A stretch of 64,000 bases of DNA, from assembly GCA_964036045.1 (NCBI GenBank), contig OZ038388.1:37806947-37870946 (forward strand), in the 5' to 3' direction. Position numbers and translations under genes: made by a program. Position 1 is the stretch's first letter; each line of letters begins with the position of its first letter. Shown piece after piece: positions 21,131-32,848 of this stretch. Below the pieces are notes generated by a model. That model saw only the letters and a list, made by a program, of their open reading frames with translations. It had not been told where the DNA came from and searched no databases. The DNA is from Eutreptiella sp. 'Long Island Sound 2002' (taxonomy: Eukaryota; Euglenozoa; Euglenophyceae; Eutreptiales; Eutreptiaceae).

Positions 21131-24100
21131 GGGGGCGTCGGTTGTGGAAGAGGGGGTGTTCTCCTCGGCCTCAACGTCGTTGACGCCCTTCTTCCTCCTC
21201 TCACTACGAGTAGGCTTCTTGTCCTTGTCCTTGTTCTGGTTGTTCAGGTTGTTCTCCTTGTTCTTGTTGTCCGACCTGGGGACCCAGTTCCGCTTGATCT
21301 CCTGGATCTCCTTGGCCAATTCGGTCCCCACCGACGACATCAGCTTGGCCAGCTCGTCCTTGTCGACCTCCATTTTGGCTTCCCGGATACCCGCGGGCGC
21401 ACGCTTCTTCGACCCGTGCGCCTTCTTGTAAGCCTCCGTGTCGGTCTTGTGGACGGGGCATGTTCGGTGGTCATGGTTGAAGCCTCGCTTCCTCCCATAA
21501 CACACGAAACAGCCCTGAGGGTGAGCTCGTATGAACTCCCGAAAGGACAGCGGAGGGTCGCCAATGCGGCGAGGGTCCCTCTTCTCCTGCTTCATCCAAC
21601 CCTGCTGCAGGGGCTTCCAGTTTCCCGGTTTGCTCCCCGCGCTCAGGTTCCTGGCCACGAAGGCACAAACGGCCACTTCGGCGGGCTCATCGTCGTCGTC
21701 ATCGTCGACGAGAGTCTCATCGCCGCCGGCTCCCGCTGGGTCCATGGCATCTTCCCCGCCAGGTCCCTCGCCAACGTAGTTGACGTGGCGGTCGCCGGGC
21801 CTCAACCCGCGGGTGTGGTTGAGGTTTCGGTACTCCTTGAGTACTTCCTCGCCAACCCACTCCAGGATCTCGTCGCAGCTCATCCGCGCCGGGATGGGCT
21901 GCAGACAGATGGTCTGGCCGCTCAACTCACAATCGTCAAGGCGCCACATCGCGGTCTTCTCGCGATCGCCCGAGACGGTGATGAGAAGAGCGTTCCGCAG
22001 GGAGTGCCGTTTGACATCCCGGGCCACGTTCTTCTTCGCCCAAGCCACCACGTTCGCATGATACTCTTTGGGGAGCATCATCTTGACCGTGTGGTTGGAC
22101 TTGGCCCTCTTGGATTCCTCCTTGGTGACCCTCTTGATCCATGCTTCCGGCAGCATGGAGAGCAGGCGAGCCTGCTCGTCACCCTCGTTCCAATCCTCCA
22201 CGTTGCGGCGGAAGAGGGTGTATTTCCCTCGGAAGTCTCGCCAATCTCGTAGGCGGATCTCCCGTCCATCATGCTCAAGCTTGATGGACTTCCAGCGCTT
22301 GGCAGCCACCTGCGGAGCGTCCACCCGCTCCTGCTCGTTGAGCCACTTCTTGGCTTCCTTGAGGGTCTTGATTCTCCCCTCCTTGGTCGCCACGAAGTAT
22401 AGCTCTCCGAGCACTTCCGGCAGGCGGTACCTGAACCGTTTGAAGACATATCTCTCCTCATCCGCGGGAGGCAGGTCTTCAGTGACGGTCAGCCCCCAAT
22501 CGTCCAGCTTCTCCAAGAAGCGGTCGAGGTTGAGGGGGTTGCCATCGTACATGGGGGGCTCGATGTCCTTCAAGTCTTCCCACACGGCGGCATCCGCGGC
22601 CTTAGAGACCATGAATGCCGGCCGAGAGGTCGACCGAGGTTCCCATCGGCCTCGCCCACGGACTCCCACGGCCGCCACGTCCATCTCCTCCATGGAATCC
22701 CTGTGGCTACGCCGTGGTTCCTCCACGTACGCTGAACCAAAATGTTCACGCCGTACTCTTTCCATGTACGCATCCTCATCACGGCGCCGGCGGCTGAGTT
22801 CAGCGGCCTCCCGTCGTACACCACGCGGCGGGCTGATGTCGAACTCCTCCAGGTCCAGATCCAGGTTCTCACCCTCACCGACATCCCACTCCACGTCTCC
22901 TCTGGGGACCTCATCTCTGAGTCCACCATAACGTCCACCAGCCATTGGGATTGGCTCCGGGGCTGGTGCGGGGCGCCGGGGGCGTACCGGTGTCCGCGGT
23001 GGAGCACGGCGGTTGCGGTACTCCGCGCTGAGCCACTCATCACGCCAATCCTCACTGCCACTGCCGGGCGGCACGCGCTCGTTGCGGCGGCCCGCGCTGT
23101 GGTGAGAGGGGGCGGTGAGAGAGGGGGCACTGGCACTGGGGCGACTCCTGGGGGCTCCGCCGGGGGCGTGGGGTCTGCCTGGACCTGGTCCGGGTCCCCA
23201 GCCGTCGTCCGACGAGCCAGACTCCAGGGGTGGGTGGTCGCTGCCGACGCTCCCACGGGCTTCCAGCGCGTCCAGCCTCTGCTGCAGGCCGCTGACGACG
23301 TTGGTCAGCGACTTGGTCTCGGCCCTGGCGATGTCCAGCTCCTTCTGCGCGCGCGCGGCGACCCTGGAGATGCGAGCCATCTCGCCCTTGCCCGTGTCTA
23401 CCTCCAGTTCGAGCAACTGGACTCTCCTGCGGAGGTAGACAATCCACCGCCAGGTGGTATCCGGGTCGCCGTTCCCTGGTGGGTCGTCGGGGTCCCCAGG
23501 GGGTCCTCCAGGAGGGCCTCCGCCGGGTCTGCCCGGTCCAGGGGGTCCTCCCCCGCCCGGTGGTCCGCCTCCAGGGGGTCCACTCGGTGGGCGTTCTCCA
23601 GGGGGTCCTGATGGTCCTCCGCCAGGGGGTCCCGGTGGGTCTCCGCCGGGTCGCCCCGGTGGGTCCGAGGATGGGCGCTTCCTCGTGATGACGAAGTCCA
23701 TGTCGTCATCCTCGTCCATGTCGCCCCACCTGGGCGTCTCGGTCACGGAAGACTCCGAGCTCAGGTAGGGAGGAGGGAGATCCTCATCTTCACCTTCCGG
23801 TTCCATGGGGACGTCTCCGCCTCCTCCGCCCGTCCAAGCCACCACTTGGCGATGTCGGCGGCCTCGTTCATCCCCGTCACTGGCGGTGAAGAAGGGGTCA
23901 CTGTCGTGGGGGTGTCCACCCGCTGGCCTCCGCGGCCTCTCGGGGGTCTTCCCCTTGCCCTTCCTCCGTCGACGGGCGGTGGGGCCACTGCTCCCACTGC
24001 TGCCCGTGTCGGCCTCGTCCAGCGTCATCCCGGAGGAGGCGTCCCCTTCGAAAAGTTTACGAAGGGTCTCCACTCGTGATCCTCCCGGGGGAGTCTCGCG

Positions 24101-25450
24101 GCAGAGTTTGGCCTCTGCCTCCTCCATTGCGGCGGTGGTGGCTGCGGCAGCCCGCACTTCGGCTTCTTCCCGAGCACGAGCCGCCTCGGCTTCCCGGGCC
24201 TGCTGCAGCCGCGCCTTCTGCGCTTCCAACGCCGCCAGCTCCGCCTCCGTCTTGGCCTTCTCCTCAGCGACCTTCCGTCGCGCGGCCTCGATGGCTTCCT
24301 TCTTGGCGGCGTCCGCCTGAACCTTGGCCGTCGCTTCGGCGTGGGCCCTTTCCTCCGCCTCCTTCTTTGCCCTCTCTTGGGCAAGCGCCTCTTCCAGCGC
24401 CCTCACCTCGGCCTCCTTGCAGGCAATGGCCTCCTGCGTGAGGCGGGCTTCCTCGTCGGCTGCCGCCAACTCAACGTTGACCTGGGCAGTCGCTGCCCCA
24501 TGGGCGGCCACGGCCGTGAGTCCAGCCGCAATGGCCGCCACGCTCCGGGCGTGGATGGCCATGCCATGCGCCCACTCCGCAGCCTCCTCCTGGGCGATGC
24601 CGACGGCGCCCTCCACGGCAGCGTCGTGCTGCCTGGCCCGTTGCCGGACAACTCGAAGGTTGCAGGGCACCCCACAGACGCGCTCACAGGCGCGCGCCAC
24701 GTCCCTGTCGGGAGCGACGCTGCTGCTGGAGCTGGCCTGGTCGGCCGGCATCCTCCCGCGGTGGGCCGACTCCACGTCGCTGCTGGGGCCTGCTGGGGCC
24801 TGCTGGGGCCTCAGAAGCAGCGGACGGGGCTTGGCCCTGGTCTGCGTGGCGACTGCCATGAAGTCACCAAGGGTGGCGTGGCCGGGGTGGTGACCACCAT
24901 TGGCCCGTTGGGGACTGGGGGCTGGGGTTCCGCCCTTGGCGCCTTGGGCGGCTTCGGCGGCCAGGGACTCCTGGTACTCCCGCCACTTCTGGTCCTGCTT
25001 CTTGTCCCCGGCGGACCGCTTCTCCTTCGCCAGAGACGCGCTGCTGCTGCCCTGCAGCCTGCGCTCGCTCCCCGGCTCCGGGAACTTCCTCTCGATCATG
25101 TCCCACAGGGAGACATTGATCGAGGCGCCCGACGGGTAGGCGTTGGGGTCCTCGTCCTCCTCAATCCCGTCGGGGCGCAGCCCTTCGCCGGGCCTGTCCG
25201 GCCGGGTCCAGGTCCTCCAGCGCCTCTGCTGGTGGCGGTACTCGTACCCTTCCGCCCGCAGCCAGTCCTCCACGGCCTGCAGGCGGTCGGGGGCGATGTC
25301 CGTGCGGAGCTCGAAGCTCCGGGGCATGCCGCCTTCGCACTGGGGGTGGCTGTGGCGGTAGTGCTGGTCCCAAACCAACCCACGCAGTAGTTGCGCTGCA
25401 TGGGGGTGGGGCCGCGGCCACGTCCTACCCGCTTCTTGCCAATTCACCAT
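21128..25450 (-). CDS. gag: Element E gag, intact, 1440 residues
   Basis: This is a very large Gag. I take the ATG at 25450 in a good context (gctgccatgg); an upstream in-frame GTG at 25492 is less likely. Residues about 320-450 are an Ala/Glu/Lys-rich coiled coil. Residues about 580-670 are a Pro/Gly-rich low-complexity run. Residues about 950-1125 resemble the gypsy capsid domain (PPMYDGNPLNLDRFLEKL, then FRYRLPEVLGE). A zinc-finger-like CX2CX8HX4C lies at about 21458-21511, with a longer spacing than the usual CX2CX4HX4C knuckle. A Lys/Asn-rich tail precedes the TAG. The N-terminal half is not recognised. The reading frame is unbroken, unlike the copy in element D. Confidence 0.88.
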   Translation of the reverse strand: MVNWQEAGRTWPRPHPHAAQLLRGLVWDQHYRHSHPQCEGGMPRSFELRTDIAPDRLQAVEDWLRAEGYEYRHQQRRWRTWTRPDRPGEGLRPDGIEEDEDPNAYPSGASINVSLWDMIERKFPEPGSERRLQGSSSASLAKEKRSAGDKKQDQKWREYQESLAAEAAQGAKGGTPAPSPQRANGGHHPGHATLGDFMAVATQTRAKPRPLLLRPQQAPAGPSSDVESAHRGRMPADQASSSSSVAPDRDVARACERVCGVPCNLRVVRQRARQHDAAVEGAVGIAQEEAAEWAHGMAIHARSVAAIAAGLTAVAAHGAATAQVNVELAAADEEARLTQEAIACKEAEVRALEEALAQERAKKEAEERAHAEATAKVQADAAKKEAIEAARRKVAEEKAKTEAELAALEAQKARLQQAREAEAARAREEAEVRAAAATTAAMEEAEAKLCRETPPGGSRVETLRKLFEGDASSGMTLDEADTGSSGSSGPTARRRRKGKGKTPERPRRPAGGHPHDSDPFFTASDGDERGRRHRQVVAWTGGGGGDVPMEPEGEDEDLPPPYLSSESSVTETPRWGDMDEDDDMDFVITRKRPSSDPPGRPGGDPPGPPGGGPSGPPGERPPSGPPGGGPPGGGGPPGPGRPGGGPPGGPPGDPDDPPGNGDPDTTWRWIVYLRRRVQLLELEVDTGKGEMARISRVAARAQKELDIARAETKSLTNVVSGLQQRLDALEARGSVGSDHPPLESGSSDDGWGPGPGPGRPHAPGGAPRSRPSASAPSLTAPSHHSAGRRNERVPPGSGSEDWRDEWLSAEYRNRRAPPRTPVRPRRPAPAPEPIPMAGGRYGGLRDEVPRGDVEWDVGEGENLDLDLEEFDISPPRGVRREAAELSRRRRDEDAYMERVRREHFGSAYVEEPRRSHRDSMEEMDVAAVGVRGRGRWEPRSTSRPAFMVSKAADAAVWEDLKDIEPPMYDGNPLNLDRFLEKLDDWGLTVTEDLPPADEERYVFKRFRYRLPEVLGELYFVATKEGRIKTLKEAKKWLNEQERVDAPQVAAKRWKSIKLEHDGREIRLRDWRDFRGKYTLFRRNVEDWNEGDEQARLLSMLPEAWIKRVTKEESKRAKSNHTVKMMLPKEYHANVVAWAKKNVARDVKRHSLRNALLITVSGDREKTAMWRLDDCELSGQTICLQPIPARMSCDEILEWVGEEVLKEYRNLNHTRGLRPGDRHVNYVGEGPGGEDAMDPAGAGGDETLVDDDDDDEPAEVAVCAFVARNLSAGSKPGNWKPLQQGWMKQEKRDPRRIGDPPLSFREFIRAHPQGCFVCYGRKRGFNHDHRTCPVHKTDTEAYKKAHGSKKRAPAGIREAKMEVDKDELAKLMSSVGTELAKEIQEIKRNWVPRSDNKNKENNLNNQNKDKDKKPTRSERRKKGVNDVEAEENTPSSTTDAP

Positions 25451-25898
25451 GGCAGCGGGGGCGTAGTTGGTCTTGAGGTCCTTGGTGTGCACTCGTTCAA
25501 CTCAACGAACTGGTGGTGGTTGTTGAGGCGGGTGCTGCAGCACTGGATTGGGAGTGCGGCTGGTGCTGGTCAGCCGGTGGTTGTGGAGGTGGTTGACGCG
25601 GCCTTGCTGGTCGGCCGATGGGACTCCGGGTCGGCCGATGGGGCTGATGCAGGAGTCCTGGTCTGTGCACCTCTTTCACGGTCGCTGCGCGGTCAGGGCG
25701 ATGCTCTGGACGGCGCTGCGGGCTCCGTGACGAACTCGGCGCTGTCGCTGGGCGGCGCTGCGAGCCGCTGCGCTGCGCTGCGAGCTGCTGCGCTGCGCTG
25801 CGAGCTGTGAGCTGCGAGCTGCTGCGACGCGCTGCTCGGGGTTGGTGGCCCCGAGTGGCACGCGAGGGTTGGGTAACCCCGCGGCGGTGAAACGCTTT
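25451..25898 (-). other. Element E 5' leader with GC-rich short repeats
   Basis: About 450 bp lies between the 5' LTR and gag. Next to the LTR the minus strand reads aaagcgtttcaccgccgcgg, identical in element D, with no TGG-starting primer-binding site. From about 25740 to 25830 there is an array of gctgcg/gctgcgag units that is shorter in D (about 42405-42480). The leader probably holds the packaging signal, but that is an inference. Confidence 0.6.
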
Positions 25899-28888
25899 TG
25901 ACGCGTTCCCGTGGGGGGCCGGCCACGGGACGCTGCGGTGGACACGCGCAAGTGAGCAGGCAGGCAAAGCACTACGCTCACAGGGGCATCAATGCGCTCA
26001 TGTCATGTGACAAAGCGTTTCAGGATCCTTGCCACTCTGCAACAAGGGAACGAAAGTATGTACAGCAACACATCAGGATATGTACACATGGGGTTAAGAC
26101 TGGACTGGGGTAAGGGCATCACAGGACAATAGACACTCAGTCCTAACTCATATCCCAATCCCAGGTCCGACCCTCTCAGTGGCTGGTAGGGGCGGGGGCT
26201 CAAACACAACCCATGCCCTGCTCAGTCCGGACCCTGAAACCCTGCCAATGGGGGAGGTGTCCCGCCCAGCCACAGGCGGGTTCCTGGGAACCAAGGGGCT
26301 CCAAGGCCAACCCACAGTGGCTCCCCATGCTCCCTTAACGGCAGGTCCGAACTCCACTCTGAGCCAGAGATATGGCCCCGCCATTATCACCCAGGAGTTG
26401 GTAGCTGAAAATGGGCTGTTTCAGCCCAAAGTGGAATTAGCTCAAAAATCTCCAAAATTGACCTCTCGTCCGGACCCGCCAGAGGTAGGGACGAGGCAAC
26501 TGACCCCATGCCCTTCGAGTACGAACTCCCTGGAGCCCTCACCCAACCTGGTTCCCTCTGAAGTCCCGGCATCAGGGCAACACGGATGAGTCAAGTGGGG
26601 TCATGATGCCAAAATCACCAAAATTGGCGTCATTCCCACGCGTGGCTCGCCTGGCCAAGGTAAGGCCAATGGCTCACAGGGTAGGAGGCAGGACGTAGGA
26701 CTTATATCTGAGTGTACAACTTGGATTTAGGTCCGGTCTCCCTATGGGCTCAGAGAAATGGGGCCGCCAATTGACCACACGGAAGGGGGAAATTGGGGTC
26801 CCAAAATTGGGTCATTTTGGCTGCTTGAAATGAGCCAAAATTCGGTGTGCTCCCAATAGTATATCTCCACGCCGGCTTGAAGATCGGATCCGCCATTCCA
26901 TACGCGATCCACCGGGAGTCGAATGAAGACTCCCATGCCCTTGACTCCCAAAGATCTCCATGCTAAATGGCGTGGTGACGATCCCAACTGGGTCCACAAA
27001 TGCAAAAATGGCAAAATTGCCCACACTCATTTTGGGCTAGCACCTTAACGAAGGTGGCTCCGCTTCGCCCACGTGGTGTGTGGACCATGGGGACCATTAC
27101 CCATAACACCCATGTCATATATGGTCCATTGGTCCATGCGTCCGGCGTGCACGAGGGGTAGAACATAGTGCACGGCGGGCAGCGAAAGTAGAAAATTGCT
27201 CAAAATGGCCAAAAATGCGCACATCCATGGTTAGGGCAAATGAGGCACATGCCCGACTCGGACCGGAGTGTGCCATAGGATTGGTATCAAGTCCTATGTG
27301 TCCAACATATCTTTTGGGCGTCGCCCAACTCCTCCGGGTTTGGGAATGGCAGGGTCGCCAAGTGGGCCCATGATTTGGGATGGTCCCAAATCGCCAACAT
27401 GGCGGCCACGGTATGCCAAGCTCAAGAGGAGTTATTCGCCGGGTCCAAGATATGTTGGGCACCGAAGTATGTACCCTCATATCATACTTGAGTCATGATG
27501 TCAATTGAGCGCAACGTTGAAATACAAGGTCGCCACTTGACATCATGACGGGCCAAAAACGGCAAAATTGGCACAAAGACACACAAAAGTGCATTGAAAG
27601 GTGCACAATTATATTATAATATCTTCGGCTTGGATCGTGCAATTAACTAATCCTTCTAAACACAATGTCTTGACACCAATGACCTTCGATCCCACATATG
27701 TGCTCCACTTGGGGCGCCTTGAAAGGTTACGAGCGCTACTTCCCAAGTGGGCACATGAAAATATGGAGAATTGCAAAACACACACCTTGCTCCCAACGCA
27801 TCGCTTCGGGATCACCACACAAGCTTCCCTTCACGAAGGTTAGGCTTGCAATTGATCGTAGGGTGTATGGAGAAGGGGCTTGCACAATATGAGGTCCATT
27901 GGCGGGCTTGGCTTGGAGCGATGGACCCGCCAAATGGGCACGCAACACAACACAAGGCACATACTCCATATTGCCCAAAAAGGTAGCTCCCCCCACGATA
28001 TGTCATGCCCCTCCAAGGGCATAACTTTGTGTCAATCGCTCATAGGAACTCAAGGAGAGTTCCTATGCAACACCAACACTTGCGCGCTACACTCGAAAGT
28101 TATCTTAACGCACGCAATGTCATGGCCAAAGAGTTATAACGCAAACTCTACCCTCTTGACCATGATCCATTACACTAGCGCGCACGTGTGGAAACGCAAG
28201 GCATATGATGCTTCCTGAATTACTTCGGGAGTATTGTGAATACATCCCACGTTTCCTTATTGTAATTCCTCGCAAGCAACACGAGATATGACCTTCACAA
28301 GTGGCCTCACGAATCAACTTTGTTTTGCCCATATCTTTAAAACAAATGGAGGGCAAGAGAAAAGGAAAGTTGATTCGTGCATAGGGAAGCACGTAGGTCC
28401 ACTCGAAAGAGGTCAAATCAAGTGCGGGGATGTCGAAAGCGAAAATCCGATTTCGACATCCTGAAAAATTCGGATTAAGGTTGCGAGTGTAAGATGTGAA
28501 AATTGCGGAAGCGTCCATGCAGTTCCTGAAGGCTTTGGAGCCTTCGTGACGGATTGCGTTAAAATTTCCATTATAAACAGTTAAACTGGCGGTTACGGTA
28601 AAGTCGCGATCCAACCGCCAGCAGTCAAAACAGTGAATATCAGAACGGAAGCGTAAAACTTGACGGAAACAATATGAAAATAAAACCCTGTTGATTCCTG
28701 ATGTTCTGATATACAAATCTCCGCTGGCGGTGCATCGGTTGCCGATGCGGGGCTTTACGGCACGGAACATGCTCCCGCCGGGCTCACACCGGGTGTCAAC
28801 GGGCATCTCCCCTTCCGTACATGGGGTTAGTGGACCGGAGACCGGTTGTATGCCGTAACCTAGCCATGGGGTTCCGGGTACCGCTTCA
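25899..28888 (-). repeat. Element E 5' LTR (2990 bp)
   Basis: It matches 11660-14649 with the same length. Its right edge is followed by GTAG (28889-28892), the TSD, after which element D's LTR resumes at 28893. Being 5' on the minus strand it should hold the element's promoter, but I could not place a TATA box or start site with confidence. The internal minus-strand open frame is 228 codons here (28120-28806). Confidence 0.95.
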
Positions 28889-28892
28889 GTAG

Positions 28893-31355
28893 CTGAAAAT
28901 GGGCTGTTTCAGCCCAAACTGAAATTAACTCAAAAATCCCCAAAATTGACCCCTCGTCCGGACCCGCCAGAGGTAGGGACGAGGCAACTGACCCTATGCC
29001 CTTCGAGTACGAACTCCCTGGAGCCCTCACCCAACCTGGTTCCCTTTGAGGTCCCGGCATCAGGGCAACACGGATGAGTCAAGTGGGGTCATGATGCCAA
29101 AATGACCAAAGTTGGCGTCATTCCCACGCGCGGCTCGCTGGGCCAAGGTAAGGCCATTGGCTCACAGGGTAGGAGGCAGGACCTAGGACCTATATCTGAG
29201 TGTACAACTCGAATTTAGGTCCGGGCTTCTCGTGGGCATAGAGAAATGGGGCCGCCAATTGACCACACGGAAGGGGGAAATTGGGGTCCCAAAATGGGGT
29301 CATTTTGGCTGCTCGAAATGAACCAAAATTCGGGGTGCTCCCAATAGTATATCTCCACGCCGGCTTGGAGATCAGATCCGCCATTCCATACGCTATCCAC
29401 TGGGAGTCCAACTGAGGCTCCCATGCCCTTGGCTCTCAAAGATCTCCATGCCACTCGGCGTGGTGACGATCCCAATTGGGTCCACAAATGCCAAAATTGC
29501 AAACTTGCCCACACTCACTTTGGGCTAGCGCCTTAACGAAGGTGGCTCCGCTTCGCCCACGTGGTGTGTGGACCATGGGGACCATTACCCATAACACCCA
29601 TGTCATATACGGTCCATTGGTCCATCCGTCCGGCGTGCACGAGGGTTAGAACATAGTGCACGGCGGGCAGCAAAAGTGGAAAATTGCTCAAAATGGCCAG
29701 AAATGCGCACACTCATGGTTGGGGCAAATGGAGCACATGCCCGACTTGGACCGGAGTGTGCCATAAGATTGGTATCAAGTCATATGTGTCCAACATATCT
29801 TTTGGGCGTAGCCCAACTACTCCGGTTTTGGGAATGGCAGGGTCGCCAAGTGAGCCCATGATTTGGGATAGTCCCAAATCGCCAACATGGCAGCCACGGT
29901 ATGCCAAGCCTGAGAGGAGTTATTCGCCGGGTCCAAGATATGTTGGGCACCGAAGTATGTACCCTCATATCATACTTGGGTCATGATGTCAATTGAGCGC
30001 AACGTTGAGATACACGGTCGCCACTTGACATCATGACGAGCCAAAAACGGCAAAATTGGCACAAAGACACACAATAGTGCATTGAAAGGTGCACAATTAT
30101 ATTATAATATCTTCGGCTTGGATCGTGCAATCAACTAATCCTTCTAAACACAATGTCTTGACACCAATGACCTTCGATCCCACATATGTGCTCCACTTGG
30201 GGCGCCTTGAAAGGTTACGAGCGCTACTTCCCAAGTGGGCACATGGAAAAGTGGAAAATTGCAAAATACACACCTTGCTCCCAACGCATCGCTTCGGGAT
30301 CACCACACAAGCTTCCCTTCACGAAGGTTAGGCTTGCAATTGATCGTAGGGTGTATGGAGAAGGGGCTTGCACAATATGAGGTCCATTGGCGGGCTTGGC
30401 TTGGAGCGATGGACCCGCCAAATGGGCACGCAACACAACACAGGGCACATACTCCATATTGCCCAAAAAGGTAGCTCCCACCACGATATGTCATGCCCCT
30501 CCAAGGGCATAACTTTGTGTCAATCGCTCATAGGAACTCAAGGAGAGTTCCTATGCAACACCAACACTTGCGCGCTACACTCGAAAGTTATCTTAACGCA
30601 CGCAATGTCATGGCCAAAGAGTTATAACGCAAACTCTACCCTCTTGACCATGATCCATTACACTAGCGCGCACGTGTGGAAACGCAAGGCATATAAAGCT
30701 TCCTAAATTACGTCGGGAGTATTGTGAATACCTCCCACGTTTCCTTATTGTCATTCCTCGCAAGCGGCACGAGATATGACCCTTACAAGTGGCCTCACGA
30801 ATCAACTTTGTTTTGCCCATATCTCTGAGTCAAATGGAGGGCAAGATAAAAGGAAAGTTGATTCGTGCATGGGGAAGCACGTAGGTCCACTCGAAAGAGG
30901 TCAAATCAAGTGCGGGGATGTCGAAGTCGAAAATCCGATTTCGACATCCTGAAAAATTCGGATTAAGGTTGCGAGTGTAAGATGTGAAAATTGCGGAAGC
31001 GTCCATGCAGTTCCTGAAGGCTTTGGAGCCTTCGTGACGGATTGCGTTAAAATTTCCATTATAAACAGTTAAACTGGCGGTTACGGTAAAGTCGCGATCC
31101 AACCGCCAGCAGTCAAAACAGTGAATATCAGTACGGAAGCGTAAAACTTGACGGAAACAATATGAAAATAAAACCCTGTTGATTCCTGATGTTCTGATAT
31201 ACAAATCTCTGCTGGCGGTGCATTGGTTGCCGATGCGGGGCTTTACGGCACGGATCGGAGCGTCAACGGGCGTCTTTCCTTCCGTACATGGGGTTAGTGG
31301 ACCGGAGACCGGTTGTATGCCGTAACCTAGCCATAGGGTTCTGGGTACCGCTTCA
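28893..31355 (-). repeat. Element D 3' LTR, inner fragment
   Basis: This is the remaining 2463 bp of D's left LTR after element E. With 11156-11659 it totals 2967 bp, against 2968 for the other LTR. It ends CGCTTCA at 31355, directly followed by the polypurine tract. Compared with E's LTRs it lacks a short segment near 31255-31262, so D and E belong to slightly different subfamilies. Confidence 0.95.
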
Positions 31356-31366
31356 CCCCCCTCCTT
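31356..31366 (-). other. Element D polypurine tract
   Basis: The minus strand reads aaggagggggg directly before D's 3' LTR, identical to element E. Confidence 0.9.
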
Positions 31367-32848
31367 AGAGCGAACCCTGAGGGGGGCTCGATAACACCCA
31401 AGCATGGCAGCGGGTACCCAGGACCATCCCCTGAAGGGGGGGTGTCACATCCTCACTTCAGGCTGATTCTGGGTTAGGCTGCCCATTCCAACGCATAGTA
31501 AAACAGGTATGATGCTGTAGATGTTAGTAATAAGCGGTACAGTATCAAGTATCAAGCTCCGGGTCCTGGCGGCGATTGTTCGGCATCCAAAGGACCCGTT
31601 AACCCATACCAGGCGCACCGGGTGCCGGCTGCTACGGTCACCACCACAGTGGCAGTGGCATACACGGCCAACATAGGCGACACACGACGACCGAGGTGGT
31701 CCCACAGGTCGAGAGCGACCACAAAGATCCATCAGGCTACCCCAAGCTTCCCAAGGCCCGCCGACTGGGGAGAGTCCCCACGGGTCCTTCCTCGGGCGCA
31801 CCATGTCCATATCCATACGACGCGAGTCCAGAGTGCCATAGTCGAACTCCTTAAGAACCCCAGATCTTAAGGGAGCTCCTCCTTAAGGGATCGGGCATCA
31901 AGGCCGTCTTTTCCCCCGCCCTATTACCACGAAGGCCATACATGAGGGAGTCCTCATGCAGTGCGGGCGGAGGCGTCGACTCCTCAAACCACCAGTTTCC
32001 CAGGCAGACTGACCGAGGTCAGGAGCACCGGAGGCTGCCATCCGAATGCAAGTGCGTCTGCGAAACGGTAGGCTCACACTGGGACTGACAGTGGCGGACC
32101 GCTGGGAGTGTAGTCAGGCAACTGGGCTTCCCGCCTGGCGCCATCAGGATCTCCACATCACAGCGAATAGGGCAACACGGTATCACGGGAACTCAAACAG
32201 TAGAATATGTACTGAGGTACTGGTCCAGGCTGGACCATACGTAAAAACATGTAAACGGCGACTCAGGGCGCCTCTGTATCCCGATTCGTGGTGAAAAACA
32301 GTCCATCCCTCAGCGATGGGCTGATGACACTTAACATACAGATGCACATATCCTGGAGGGCAAAAAAACAAGCAATAATCTGGGTAAATAGGCGTGTAAA
32401 CACGCTCTGGACAGAGCGCCAAACCACGCCACGGTCGAGATAAGGCAATGCAGGAGGGTGGACGGGAAAACGCCTGAGTTCAGGCCATATATAGTCAGCT
32501 GACACACGTCGACTGGTCTGGATTCCGCAAGTGCCATGGAATTAGACCACACACCAAAAATTCGCAATGCCGATGACAGCGGCATCCGTTGCGCAACGTC
32601 GTACGGGCTTCAAGGCCCCAAGAGCTCAGAAAAATGAAGGTCAGTCGCCCTACCTGGTTTCCCAAGGATTCAGCAGGTGGGGAGTGACGAATAGAATTGG
32701 AAGAGAGGGGCCATCCTCCTCTGGATACAGCAGGGGGGGGTATATGGCCACTCTGTCACCGAAAGATGGAAGAGAGCAAGCAAGTAAGGGACGATTCGTC
32801 GGCCTCACAAGCGCTCAAAACGCATCAGGGGAGAGCTCAGGGCGCTGA
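31367..32848 (-). other. Element D 3' internal region downstream of pol
   Basis: It matches the same region of element E closely. It contains only short minus-strand frames (31445-31816, 32263-32505) without recognisable features, and is read as 3' untranslated sequence. Confidence 0.6.

Larger units (their letters stand above)
11660..28888 (-). mobile_element. Element E: sister copy of D, inserted in D's LTR
   Basis: E is 17,229 bp with LTRs of exactly 2990 bp at 11660-14649 and 25899-28888, and a TSD of GTAG at 11656-11659 and 28889-28892. Coding is on the minus strand: 5' LTR at the right, gag (intact), TAG, pol (one TAG and one frameshift), polypurine tract, 3' LTR at the left. The sister LTRs differ at scattered sites, about 1-2 percent by eye. 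E is in the same orientation as D and inserted about 500 bp into an LTR of its own family. Confidence 0.95.

Noticed and set aside
21110-24441. Several long plus-strand frames opposite the D/E gag genes
   Set aside because: They are low-complexity mirror images of the Ala/Glu- and Pro/Gly-rich Gag. They exist only because of composition.
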